Positions 26,593 to 34,718 of a DNA stretch of 64,000 nucleotides are shown piece by piece. A program made the position numbers and the translations under genes. The notes under the pieces were generated by a model that did not search any database, was not told the origin of the DNA, and was given only the letters and a program-made list of their open reading frames with translations. Origin of the DNA: Candidatus Gastranaerophilales bacterium (lineage in GTDB: Bacteria > Cyanobacteriota > Vampirovibrionia > Gastranaerophilales > Gastranaerophilaceae); contig CAAGHI010000005.1 in assembly GCA_900769645.1 (NCBI GenBank), positions 1-64,000 of the forward strand. The letters run 5' to 3'. Each line of letters starts with the position of its first letter. The stretch's first letter is position 1.

Positions 26593-28101
26593 ATGGAAGT
26601 TGCGTATTACAATTTGTCAGGCGGAATTAATCAGGCTTTGACAAAGACAGAGCTTGGCTTGAGTACAAAACAGATTTATTGGGCAGAGTCGGAAAATGTT
26701 GAAATTTTTCAAAATAGAGGAATTGTTAAACAACTTGGAAATTCTCTGTTTTTAGAGATTGGCGAAAAAATTACGGGACTTGCGGAAATGTCAGCTTATG
26801 ATGTTTCAAAACTCGTTATTACAACTGCTTCAGGAAAAATTTATATATATGATAAAAATCATGCTGAAAAAGTTTTGGTAGATAAAACACTTAGTGGCAA
26901 AAAGCCAGTTTTTCAAAGCTTTTTGAACGGAATTTTAATGATGAGTGAAAGCGATGGGCTGTTTTATATAAAAAATAATTCGACCTATGAGGTTGTTGAT
27001 TGTGGTTTGAAAACTCTTGCGGGAGCTGTTTTAACCGGTGGAACTATGTCGGTTTATAAGGGAAGAGTTTGGGTTGCTAAAGACGCAACAGTTTATTACT
27101 CTGCACTTGGAACATACAACGATTTTACAAGTTCTGATGATGCCGGTTATATCAACGAATTTCACACAGATACCGGCTCGATTACTGCTCTAAAACCTTA
27201 CAAAGAATATTTAGCAGTCTATAAAAAAGACAGTGTTTATCTTTTGACAGGGACAAGTCCTGATGATTTTGCAATAACTCTTTTTGCAAATAAAGGTGCT
27301 GTTGGAACAAATTCTATTGTGAATGTTGAAAACAAGCAATATTTTTTGAGCAACGGAATTTTTGCTCTGGAACAAGTTGGAGAACTTAATCAAATCCAAT
27401 TGGGTTCAGAAATCTCCGAAAAAATAAAAGAAGAGTTTTCAAAATTTGGTGATTTGTCAAAATCGTTTGCCTTGCATTATGAAGAAAAAAGTCAAATTTG
27501 GTACTTTTTCCCTTATGCCGATAGAGATTATTTTCATGCAATTTGGATAAATGATTATGTGAATAAAGCTTGGTACAAAAGAGTTGTACCACAAAATATT
27601 GTGACTGCTTGTCTGTATAATGGAAGTGTTTACACCGCTGATGAAAACGGAAATATTTATCAAGAAAATTATGGCAAAACTTTTAATGGAGAGCCAATAA
27701 AATTTTTGTGGAAATCCCCATTTTTAGCAATTTCTGCACCGCATCACAGAAAAATGATTGATGAATTTTATTTCTTGCTAGATACAGAATATGATAATGA
27801 TTTTAATTTTTCTGTCTACAAGGATTATGACAGTGAGTTGGCAGATGATACGGAACATATTTATTCTGTTCATCAAGACCATTTGATTTGGGCAGATGAG
27901 GATACGAATGACAATCTACCTTGTCATTGGGCAAATGAAGATGCTATTGTCCCTGTTTGGCCTATAAACAAAGAGACAATGGAAAAAGCAGAAATTTCTG
28001 AGTCGAATTATTCTGTTCAATTGTGTGTGCAAGGCGAAGAAATGAAAAGTTCTTGCGCAATTATTGGACTGCAATTTAGGGAAGTTTTTATTGACGATTA
28101 G
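26593..28101 (+). CDS. Phage structural protein, P22 gp10-like (packaged DNA stabilisation / tail hub)
   Basis: 502 aa. It starts VAYYNLSGGINQALTKTELGL, the kind of opening seen in podoviral head-stabilisation or tail-hub proteins, followed by a long beta-strand repeat region (SVYKGRVWVAKDATVYYSALGTYNDF, LKPYKEYLAVYKKDSVYLLTGTSPDDFAI) that suggests a beta-propeller. Size matches P22 gp10 (about 470). AAAAGGAG precedes ATG. It sits directly upstream of coat, where in P22 it lies downstream. The assignment rests on pattern and context. Confidence 0.6.
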   Translation: MEVAYYNLSGGINQALTKTELGLSTKQIYWAESENVEIFQNRGIVKQLGNSLFLEIGEKITGLAEMSAYDVSKLVITTASGKIYIYDKNHAEKVLVDKTLSGKKPVFQSFLNGILMMSESDGLFYIKNNSTYEVVDCGLKTLAGAVLTGGTMSVYKGRVWVAKDATVYYSALGTYNDFTSSDDAGYINEFHTDTGSITALKPYKEYLAVYKKDSVYLLTGTSPDDFAITLFANKGAVGTNSIVNVENKQYFLSNGIFALEQVGELNQIQLGSEISEKIKEEFSKFGDLSKSFALHYEEKSQIWYFFPYADRDYFHAIWINDYVNKAWYKRVVPQNIVTACLYNGSVYTADENGNIYQENYGKTFNGEPIKFLWKSPFLAISAPHHRKMIDEFYFLLDTEYDNDFNFSVYKDYDSELADDTEHIYSVHQDHLIWADEDTNDNLPCHWANEDAIVPVWPINKETMEKAEISESNYSVQLCVQGEEMKSSCAIIGLQFREVFIDD

Positions 28102-28169
28102 TTCAAAATTAAAAAAACACCACTCATTACAATTTATACATAGTAAAAAAAGAAAGGAAACAAAAAATT

Positions 28170-29015
28170 ATGACAAATGCTTATTCTGCGTTTATTCCGG
28201 AAATCTGGAGCCAAAAACTTAACAACATGCTTGAGAAAGATTGCGTTATGCTTCAATGCGTAAACAGGAACTGGGAAGGCGAAATAAAAAATCAAGGTGA
28301 CAAGGTTAAAATTATTACTCCGGCTGATGTTACGATTTCTACTTTGGGTACAGAAAATATTACGTATAGCGAATTAGAACCGACATCTCAAGAGCTAGTT
28401 ATTGATCAAAAGAAATTCTTTGCTTTCAAAATCAATGATGTAGCACAAGTTCAGGCAAATTCAGATATTATGGAAGCACATCTTAAAAATGCAAGAAAAG
28501 CGATTGAAGAAGTTCAAGATGCATACCTTTTGGCTCAACATGCAAATGTTGCTTCTACAAATATTGTGGGAACTGACGAAACTCCTGTTGAGTTAGACAA
28601 GTCAACTATTTATGCAAACTTTGTAAAACTTGCACTTTGCTTGAAAAACTCAGATGCGGTTACAAGTGGGGTAAGACCTTGGGTTGTAATTAATCCGACA
28701 GTTGAATCTTATCTGTTGCAAAGTCCCGAGTTTATTGGTGCAAATAATGTTGCAGATGAAACATTAAGAACAGGTGCAATTGGTAGAATTGCAGGCATGG
28801 ACGTATTAGTAAGTACTAATTTGACTGCTGTTTCAGACAAATATTACGTTTTAGCCGGTACAAATGATGCTATTACGTTCGCATCTCAATTGGCAAAAAT
28901 TGAAAGTTTGCGTGACAAAGACAGTTTCTCTGATTTAGTTAGAGGCTTGTATTTGTATGGTGCTAAAACTGTTCAACCGAAAGCACTCGCAAAAATGGTC
29001 GTAAAAGCTGCGTAA
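28170..29015 (+). CDS. Phage major capsid (coat) protein
   Basis: 281 aa. MTNAYSAFIPEIWSQKLNNMLEKDCVMLQCVNRNWEGEIKNQGDKVKI is a typical opening of HK97-fold coat proteins of the P22-like branch. The middle IEEVQDAYLLAQHANVAS and the ending ARLA-like RDKDSFSDLVRGLYLYGAKTVQPKALAKMVVKA also fit (insertion, then spine helix and E-loop pattern). AGAAAGGAAAC lies eight bases before ATG. It is followed by a hairpin terminator that probably keeps coat output above that of the genes behind it. Confidence 0.85.
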   Translation: MTNAYSAFIPEIWSQKLNNMLEKDCVMLQCVNRNWEGEIKNQGDKVKIITPADVTISTLGTENITYSELEPTSQELVIDQKKFFAFKINDVAQVQANSDIMEAHLKNARKAIEEVQDAYLLAQHANVASTNIVGTDETPVELDKSTIYANFVKLALCLKNSDAVTSGVRPWVVINPTVESYLLQSPEFIGANNVADETLRTGAIGRIAGMDVLVSTNLTAVSDKYYVLAGTNDAITFASQLAKIESLRDKDSFSDLVRGLYLYGAKTVQPKALAKMVVKAA

Positions 29016-29035
29016 GAATAAATATTAAAATGAGC

Positions 29036-29092
29036 AATTGTGGCTAATACTGTATACTCCTCCATTATCTTAATTTAGCCACAATTGTTTTC
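29036..29092 (+). terminator. Terminator/attenuator after the coat gene
   Basis: Arms CAATTGTGGCTA (29036-29047) and TAGCCACAATTG (29077-29088), a perfect 12-bp stem with a 29-nt loop, then TTTTC. It sits between coat and scaffold. Confidence 0.8.
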
Positions 29093-29111
29093 TAAAAAAG
29101 AGGAATACAAA

Positions 29112-29759
29112 ATGGAAAATCAAAATATAGAACAAATTTCGCCAAAAGCCGATAATCAAATTCAACAAACGAATATTCAATTTAACAATGCTGAAAAAGT
29201 TAAGCAAATGGCTGTGAGTGATATCAATATGATAACAAATTTGGTTGAAACCGGAGTTATGACGCAAGAACAAGGACAAAATTTGATGAACTATGTGACA
29301 AAAAGGGCGTTTGAGAAGTACATAGCAAGTCAGCCTTCGGAAACACCAAAAGAAGCCCCTGTTGCAATTTCAACAATTTCTCCTCAGCAACAAGTGCCTC
29401 AAAATGTGCCAATGCCAGATTTTTTCAACAAAGATGGACGACTTGATGTTTATGATTATTTGAAAAATTCTGAAATTGAATTTGATGATGGTGAAATCTC
29501 AAAAATATCTGAGCTTGTGGAAAAAATTGAAAATTCTGCTGTCGAAAGATATTTGAAAGAAAAAGAACACGAAAAGGCATTGAATAACGAAAACGAATTC
29601 GCAAAACAGAGATTGAGAGCCAATGCTCAAAACACAACTTCTGACGGATTAAAAAATTTGGTCTTTACTCGTGAACAAATCGGCAAAATGAGTGGTGCTG
29701 AATTTGCGAAGCACGAACGTGCAATTATGGATCAGCTCAAAAAAGGGTTGATAAAGTAG
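29112..29759 (+). CDS. Probable phage scaffold protein
   Basis: 215 aa from ATG 29112; AAGAGGA nine bases upstream selects it over an ATG nine codons earlier. It is rich in Gln, Asn, Glu and Lys, with a disordered N terminus, a helical middle (KISELVEKIENSAVERYLKEKEHEKALN) and a basic helical end (AKHERAIMDQLKKGLIK), the architecture of scaffolding proteins, whose C-terminal helix binds coat. Identification is by composition and position; scaffold normally precedes coat, here it follows. Confidence 0.65.
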   Translation: MENQNIEQISPKADNQIQQTNIQFNNAEKVKQMAVSDINMITNLVETGVMTQEQGQNLMNYVTKRAFEKYIASQPSETPKEAPVAISTISPQQQVPQNVPMPDFFNKDGRLDVYDYLKNSEIEFDDGEISKISELVEKIENSAVERYLKEKEHEKALNNENEFAKQRLRANAQNTTSDGLKNLVFTREQIGKMSGAEFAKHERAIMDQLKKGLIK

Positions 29760-29834
29760 CATTTTCAAAAATCTTTTGTGAAGGAGCAGTCTGAATTTCA
29801 GGCTGTTTCTTCTTGAAAGAAGAAAGGTTTTTAG

Positions 29835-30473
29835 ATGAATTATTTAGAATTAATAAACAAATGTCTTGTGGAATTAAATTACAAGCAGGTGAATGCGTTT
29901 TCGGAATTGATTAAAAACGATCATAAAAAGTTGAAAAACATTATAAATATTATAAATTCTGAAATCTGTTCGCTCGACAAGTGGAATTTTTTATTGAGAA
30001 AAGAAGTGCTTCAATTGAAAAAGAATTCCGGAGAGCTTGAAAATACAATAGATGGCAGGATAAAAACGATAATTATTGATGGAGTGAAATATGAATATTT
30101 TAGAGATTTTGAAAAATTCTTTACGAACTCTCAGCCTCAAAATACTTATAGTTTGTTTAATGATAAAATATTGCTACCTATTTTTAGTCAAGATAAAAAT
30201 GTAGAAATTTATTATTATACAAAAAATTATGTAAGAGATAGTGAAGAGAATGAAAAATTTTCTTTTGAAAAAGAAGAAGATGTGTCATTAATCCCAGAAC
30301 CGTTTGTAGAACCTTTGATTGTTTATGGCGCTTGTATGAGGCTAAAAGGAAATCCACAACATGTAAGGTTTAATTATTGGTTAAATATGTATAAAGATGC
30401 ATTGGCAAATTTAAGGTCAAAAGTTGCGGAGACTTTGGACGAATGCCCGACGGTGAAGATGTTTAGAAGGTAG
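29835..30473 (+). CDS. Probable head-tail adaptor (P22 gp4 / T7 gp11-like)
   Basis: 212 aa. N terminus LELINKCLVELNYKQVNAFSELIKNDHKKLKNIINIINSEICSLDKWNFLLRKEVLQL and the C-terminal PEPFVEPLIVYGACMRLKGNPQHVRFNYWLNMYKDALANLRSK correspond to the helical bundle of podoviral adaptor proteins that sit between portal and tail. The middle is beta-rich. AGAAAGG precedes ATG. It lies downstream of scaffold and before a 630-bp repeat-filled gap. Confidence 0.65.
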   Translation: MNYLELINKCLVELNYKQVNAFSELIKNDHKKLKNIINIINSEICSLDKWNFLLRKEVLQLKKNSGELENTIDGRIKTIIIDGVKYEYFRDFEKFFTNSQPQNTYSLFNDKILLPIFSQDKNVEIYYYTKNYVRDSEENEKFSFEKEEDVSLIPEPFVEPLIVYGACMRLKGNPQHVRFNYWLNMYKDALANLRSKVAETLDECPTVKMFRR

Positions 30474-31103
30474 ATGGATCTAATAAGATAACCTCCCCTA
30501 GGGTGGAGGTCACAGTTCTTTGTGAGCTTATGCGAACATTAGAACCGTGGAAGAGGGGTTGTAGGCCTCTGCAACAATATTCATTCCTACTTCAAATATT
30601 GTTTTTGGCGCAAAGTAATTACTAACCCCTCTCTCGTGGTTGTAAAATTCGCATTAGCTCATTAACAACCACTCTCTCCCTAGAAGAGAGGAGTTTTTCG
30701 AAACTAACTATTAATACCAACATCTGAGGTATGAATATCGTTCCAATGGGGAAACGGGCTATTATATGACAGTTTTAGTGAAATCAGAACGATATACCGA
30801 GTGGGCTACGTGCGTAGGCTTAACGCAATCATCTGAAGTATGAACCAAAATCATTCCAAGGGGGGGGGGCGGTGCTCGCATTAAACGGTACCGCTCACAA
30901 CAACACCGAAAACTGGACGTTTCCGTTGTTTGTTGTTCGTCTTTCGCTGACGCTCATACCTCTGCTCGCACCGAAAAAAAACAGGAAGTTTAAAAATTCA
31001 TTTTCCCCTCCTGTTAAGATTTACACTAGCCGAAATATAAATAGCATGACTATTATACAATTTTTTTCAAAAAATTTCAAATAATACGAAAAAATGTAAC
31101 AAA
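30474..31103. repeat. 630-bp repeat-rich gap with a third G10 tract inside the phage module
   Basis: No reliable gene. It contains CCTCCCCTAGGGTGGAGG (about 30492-30509), two CTCTC-rich repeats (30600-30700), GTATGAATATCGTTCCAATGGGG (30729-30752) and a related GTATGAACCAAAATCATTCCAAG that runs into ten G (30860-30869), and the palindrome GGCTACG-TG-CGTAGGC (about 30804-30818). The piece after the tract (CGGTGCTCGCA) matches CAGTGCTACGCA after the prepilin tracts. An open frame follows, again off by one base from the ATG at 30840. Confidence 0.7.
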
Positions 31104-31565
31104 ATGTACACAAACAAAACTGATAAAACTATGAAACAATTAACAAAACAACAAAAATTATTTGTAACAGAATATATCAAAACCCTCAATGGAGAGGCTT
31201 CTGCAAAGGCTGCGGGATATAAATCTAAAAATTTGAAAGAAATGGCTGCCGGTTTGTTAGCAGAAAATTTGATTATTAAAGAGATTAAATCCCAGCTGAA
31301 AGAGCAGATTTCTTCACTAAGAGTACATAAAGGGTATGTAATCCAAAAACTTTTGCAGATTGCAGAATTTTCGCTTGAAGAAGAGGATATTCTTGATAAG
31401 GAAGGTGGGTTTACAGGGAAGAAGAAACTCCGTGACACATCTGCCGGATTGAAGGCTTTGGAAAGCTTGTGCAAATATCTTGGATTTAGTCCGAAACAAG
31501 AGGAGGAAGAGTATAAGCAGGCAAAAATTATTACGATTTCTAATCTTGACGATGAAAAAATTTAA
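31104..31565 (+). CDS. terS: Phage terminase small subunit
   Basis: 153 aa (or 144 aa from ATG 31131; neither start has a good ribosome site). MKQLTKQQKLFVTEYIKTLNGEASAKAAGYKSKNLKEMAAGLLAE is the terminase_2 N-terminal HTH pattern that binds pac/cos DNA. Residues 70-110 continue as oligomerisation helices, then an acidic tail. It is separated from the large subunit by some 4 kb and five genes, which is unusual; the two are normally adjacent. Confidence 0.82.
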   Translation: MYTNKTDKTMKQLTKQQKLFVTEYIKTLNGEASAKAAGYKSKNLKEMAAGLLAENLIIKEIKSQLKEQISSLRVHKGYVIQKLLQIAEFSLEEEDILDKEGGFTGKKKLRDTSAGLKALESLCKYLGFSPKQEEEEYKQAKIITISNLDDEKI

Positions 31566-31583
31566 TAAATATAAGGAGAAAAT

Positions 31584-31934
31584 ATGAAAAATAATGATGC
31601 AGAGGCGATGCTTTTGAATAATGCCTCACTTGAAGATTTGATTAAAATGAAGATAGAAAAAGAGTTTATGGCGGATTTGAAAAAGGCAAAGGAACCAAGT
31701 TCTAAAAAGATGTTTGAGAATATTCAAGATGTGCCAAAAGATAAAATTTTTTCTAAATTTGCCGTTTACAGATGTTTTAACCGAAATACAGGTTGTGAAA
31801 CTTTTATAAATGGAGTTCAGGCTGAGGGGTTGATTGGAATTCAAAATAGCGTCAGGGAAAAGATGCTAAAAAGAGAATTGAGTGCATTTACGACTGATGA
31901 TGTGTATGTAAAATTTGAAAAGGCGGAGTTTTAG
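31584..31934 (+). CDS. Phage module protein of unknown function
   Basis: 116 aa. AAGGAG precedes ATG 31584. Mixed composition with a helical N-terminal half (SLEDLIKMKIEKEFMADLKKAK) and FAVYRCFNRNTGCETFINGVQAEGLIGIQ in the middle. No family recognised. Its stop TAG abuts the ATG of the acetyltransferase gene with no gap, so both belong to one operon. Confidence 0.6.
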   Translation: MKNNDAEAMLLNNASLEDLIKMKIEKEFMADLKKAKEPSSKKMFENIQDVPKDKIFSKFAVYRCFNRNTGCETFINGVQAEGLIGIQNSVREKMLKRELSAFTTDDVYVKFEKAEF

Positions 31935-32477
31935 ATGACAAGATTTGCGAACCCATTGGAAAAATCGGCTTATTTTGAGCAGGTGTTGTTTTTGTATAAC
32001 AAATATGCAAGGTTTTTGGACGACGATTATGCAAAAGAAGAAAAAAATAGTGCAAAATATTTGCGAGAGCTGATTGAACAGGTTTTTCCTTTTTTCTGGG
32101 TTATTGTTGAAGGTGATATGGTTAGTGGTTTTGTCTACTTGGATAATGTTATTGGAGGTAATGTGAAATTTCATTCAGCGGAGCTTGTAACGTGTTTTGA
32201 CAAACGTTTTTGGGGAACTTATACGAAAGTTTGTGCAAGGGCGTTTTTGAAGTTTATTTTTCGAAAATACGGATTTGAAAAAATAAAAGTATATGTGTTT
32301 CCAGACAATTTTAGAACTCGGGGACTGATTGAGTTTTGTGGATTTGAAAAAGAAGCAGTTTTGAAATCCGAAACCTTGCGAAACGGTAAATTACAGGATA
32401 TAGAGGTTTATTCACTTTTTAAAGAAAGGGTAAAAAATGAAGATAGAAACAGAAGATTTGACTCAGAAATTAAATGA
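31935..32477 (+). CDS. GNAT-family acetyltransferase in the phage module
   Basis: 180 aa. FFWVIVEGDMVSGFVYLDNVI (beta strands), then the acetyl-CoA region about residues 95-125 (FWGTYTKVCARAFLKFIFRKYGFEKIKVYVFPDNFRTRGLIEFCGFEKE) match the GNAT fold; the R/Q-x-x-G-x-G/A loop is not canonical. It starts directly at the previous stop and overlaps the portal gene by 41 bp. GNAT genes next to portal genes occur in several phages; targets are unknown. Confidence 0.75.
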   Translation: MTRFANPLEKSAYFEQVLFLYNKYARFLDDDYAKEEKNSAKYLRELIEQVFPFFWVIVEGDMVSGFVYLDNVIGGNVKFHSAELVTCFDKRFWGTYTKVCARAFLKFIFRKYGFEKIKVYVFPDNFRTRGLIEFCGFEKEAVLKSETLRNGKLQDIEVYSLFKERVKNEDRNRRFDSEIK

Positions 32478-34107
32478 GACAGAAGAAAATTATTTGGTTG
32501 GCAACATTTGTAAAAAGTTTGATAAGTTTGATGATGAGAGAAGTTCTCAATTGACAGATATCAAGCTTGTTCGAGATGCAATTTATAATTCGGATATTCC
32601 ACATGTAGATGGTTGGGATAATCGGGTTGAGTTACCTGATATTTATGAGTTGGCGCAGACATTGAAGTCGCATATTAGTGAAAATTTGTATTCTCACCCT
32701 GATGCAATGTTTGATGTTTCTGGTACTACTCCGCAAACTCAGGCTTTTGCAAACAGACAAAAAGCGATGCTTGTCAATACTTTTGAACAGATGAATATTG
32801 AAAATGAGATGGAAAAAATTATTGACGGGATTATTGAAACCGGCGAAAGTACTTTGTTTGTTGGCTGGGAGACTAAAATTAAATCAACAAGACGAGCTCA
32901 AACATTTGAAGAACAACTTTTGTTCCCTGATAAAAAAGGCTTTGTGCTTGATGATAAGGTTATTTATGACAATGCAAAGGTTCGATTTATTAAATCAGAA
33001 GATTTTGTGTTTGACAAATTTAATAGTGACAATTGGGATAGGTGTGCGAAAATTTATCGTACGTATTTGTCAGTCGATGAGATTTTCTCTGATAAGTCAA
33101 ATAACCTTTTGAATGATGCGAAACTTGAAACACTGAAAGGAGTGGTGGCTGGTAAAAAAAATCGACGAGATAATCAGGATAGAGCGGTAGAAGGCAATAA
33201 GTTGGAAGTTTTGGAGTTTTGGGGAGATATTGAACTTTCTGATGGTACTTTGTTGAAAAACTGGTTGATTGTTGTTGCCGGACGTCGTGAAGTTATTCGT
33301 TTTGAAAGCAATCCGTTTGTGATAAATCCATTTATTCACGCAAATATTATTGAATCGCCTCAGACTGGGCGTGGAGTGTCTCCTTTGAGGGTTGCGTTAA
33401 TTTTGAACAGTATCGCATCGACTATTTTGAATAAGCAAATTGATGCATTGGCGTTGATGATGAATCCACCGTATTTGGCGCCAAAAGGGTGTTTTAAGGG
33501 GCAGCAAGATGTTCGTCCAGGAAAAATCATTGAATATGACGCTGCATTAATGCCAACTGCACCGACTCCGCTTGCGTTTGACAAAGCTATGGTCGGTTGG
33601 GATTTCTTGAACTATTTTAAATCTACAATTGAAAGCGCAACCGGAATTTTCAAAAATATGGCAGGAAATATTCAGTCAGCTGAAAGAACTGCTACAGAAT
33701 TGAATTACTCTGTCAGTGGTCAAGAAGCTCGTTTGAATATGATTTTGGATTCTATTAACCGTAAAATTATTGTTCCGATGGTTGAAAAAACGGCAGAAAT
33801 TATTTCTTACTTTAAACTCGGTCGAGAACTCATCGGAGTGAACGATAGAGGTAAAACTCATTTCCTTGAAATTGATGATGATGTGAGAAATGCAAATTAT
33901 GTTTATCGTTATGGCGATAGAAAGGCTACATTTGAACGAAAACTTCGACTAAAAGAGCTTTTTGAGGTTGTAAAATCATTTGCGCAGGTTCCTGAGGTTG
34001 AGGAAAAAATCGACTGGTTGGAATGTTTTAAATTCGCACTTGAACAGTACGGAATTGAAAACGCAAACAATTTCTTGCTCAGTGATGAAAAAGAAATAAA
34101 AAATTAG
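32437..34107 (+). CDS. Phage portal protein (P22-like)
   Basis: 556 aa, forms the dodecameric DNA entry ring at one capsid vertex. Recognisable stretches: WDNRVELPDIYELAQTLKSHISENLYSHP (about 50-80), VIARGLY-like GIIETGESTLFVGWETK (about 130), FIHANIIESPQTGRGVSPLRVALILNSIASTILNKQIDALALMMNPP (about 295-345) and SATGIFKNMAGNIQSAERTATELNYSVSGQEARLNMI (about 400-435), the wing/stem pattern of short-tailed phage portals. AAAGGG lies before ATG 32437, inside the GNAT gene. Followed by a hairpin at 34111-34149. Confidence 0.8.
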   Translation: MKIETEDLTQKLNETEENYLVGNICKKFDKFDDERSSQLTDIKLVRDAIYNSDIPHVDGWDNRVELPDIYELAQTLKSHISENLYSHPDAMFDVSGTTPQTQAFANRQKAMLVNTFEQMNIENEMEKIIDGIIETGESTLFVGWETKIKSTRRAQTFEEQLLFPDKKGFVLDDKVIYDNAKVRFIKSEDFVFDKFNSDNWDRCAKIYRTYLSVDEIFSDKSNNLLNDAKLETLKGVVAGKKNRRDNQDRAVEGNKLEVLEFWGDIELSDGTLLKNWLIVVAGRREVIRFESNPFVINPFIHANIIESPQTGRGVSPLRVALILNSIASTILNKQIDALALMMNPPYLAPKGCFKGQQDVRPGKIIEYDAALMPTAPTPLAFDKAMVGWDFLNYFKSTIESATGIFKNMAGNIQSAERTATELNYSVSGQEARLNMILDSINRKIIVPMVEKTAEIISYFKLGRELIGVNDRGKTHFLEIDDDVRNANYVYRYGDRKATFERKLRLKELFEVVKSFAQVPEVEEKIDWLECFKFALEQYGIENANNFLLSDEKEIKN

Positions 34108-34110
34108 ACA

Positions 34111-34149
34111 AAAACTAGCCAAATGTATTATATACAAATGGCTAGTTTT
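34111..34149 (+). terminator. Terminator after the portal gene
   Basis: AAAACTAGCCA (34111-34121) / TGGCTAGTTTT (34139-34149), perfect 11-bp stem, 17-nt loop. Confidence 0.75.
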
Positions 34150-34164
34150 GAATAAAATAATAGT

Positions 34165-34629
34165 ATGAAAAAAATAATTGTTTTATTTATATTATTATTG
34201 TTCCCATTAGCAGTTGTTGCGGAAGAATTGCCTCCGCGAGGAATGGGAATTTCGGTAACAAAGGAAAATGCTCCAATACATTGGGGGTATTGTGAAGACT
34301 ATGCTGAGTTATTAAAAAAAGCATTTAAAGAAAAAATGAAAAATAACTATCATCGTAGAGGTTGGGGTGCAAGCTATTATTTTGTGATAACTAATGATGG
34401 TAAAATTGTTGATATGAGACATTCAGTTTATCAAAACAATTATTTTGATAATATTGTAAAAGATGTAATACTATCTGTAAAACCGATTCCTTTTTATGAA
34501 GGAATGAATGAAGAAAGTATCATGTTTTCCGTTTATTTAGGGTATCAAAAACATGATAATATTGGTATTTCTGTTGGAGCAAATGCTTATAGAGATATTT
34601 ATAGTATTACAGTTAACATAAAAAAATAA
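34165..34629 (+). CDS. Secreted TonB C-terminal-like protein, cargo gene in the phage module
   Basis: 154 aa. A signal peptide covers residues 1-19 (MKKIIVLFILLLFPLAVVAEE). The region from residue 70 (GWGASYYFVITNDGKIVDMRHSVYQNNYFDNIVKDVILSVKPIPFYEGMNEESIMFSVYLGY) has the order of the TonB C-terminal / energy-transducer fold (strand, DG turn, helix, P-F-P-like stretch, strand). It lies between portal and large terminase with its own terminators on both sides, the layout of a moron. No clear ribosome site. Its role is unknown; it may alter the surface of the host cell. Confidence 0.55.
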   Translation: MKKIIVLFILLLFPLAVVAEELPPRGMGISVTKENAPIHWGYCEDYAELLKKAFKEKMKNNYHRRGWGASYYFVITNDGKIVDMRHSVYQNNYFDNIVKDVILSVKPIPFYEGMNEESIMFSVYLGYQKHDNIGISVGANAYRDIYSITVNIKK

Positions 34630-34665
34630 GTAATAATTAAGAATAGTTAGGAAGTATATTTTATT

Positions 34666-34696
34666 AAAACCGCTTTTATTAAGCGGTTTTTGTTTT
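34666..34696 (+). terminator. Terminator after the TonB-like cargo gene
   Basis: AAAACCGCTT-TTATT-AAGCGGTTTT then TGTTTT. Confidence 0.88.
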
Positions 34697-34718
34697 AATG
34701 CAAAGAAAGGAAGTAAAA

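Noticed and set aside
30872..31084. 70-aa open frame in the repeat gap as a gene
   Set aside because: No ribosome site, composition unlike neighbours, and it lies in a stack of intergenic repeats. Mentioned only for the G10 tract.
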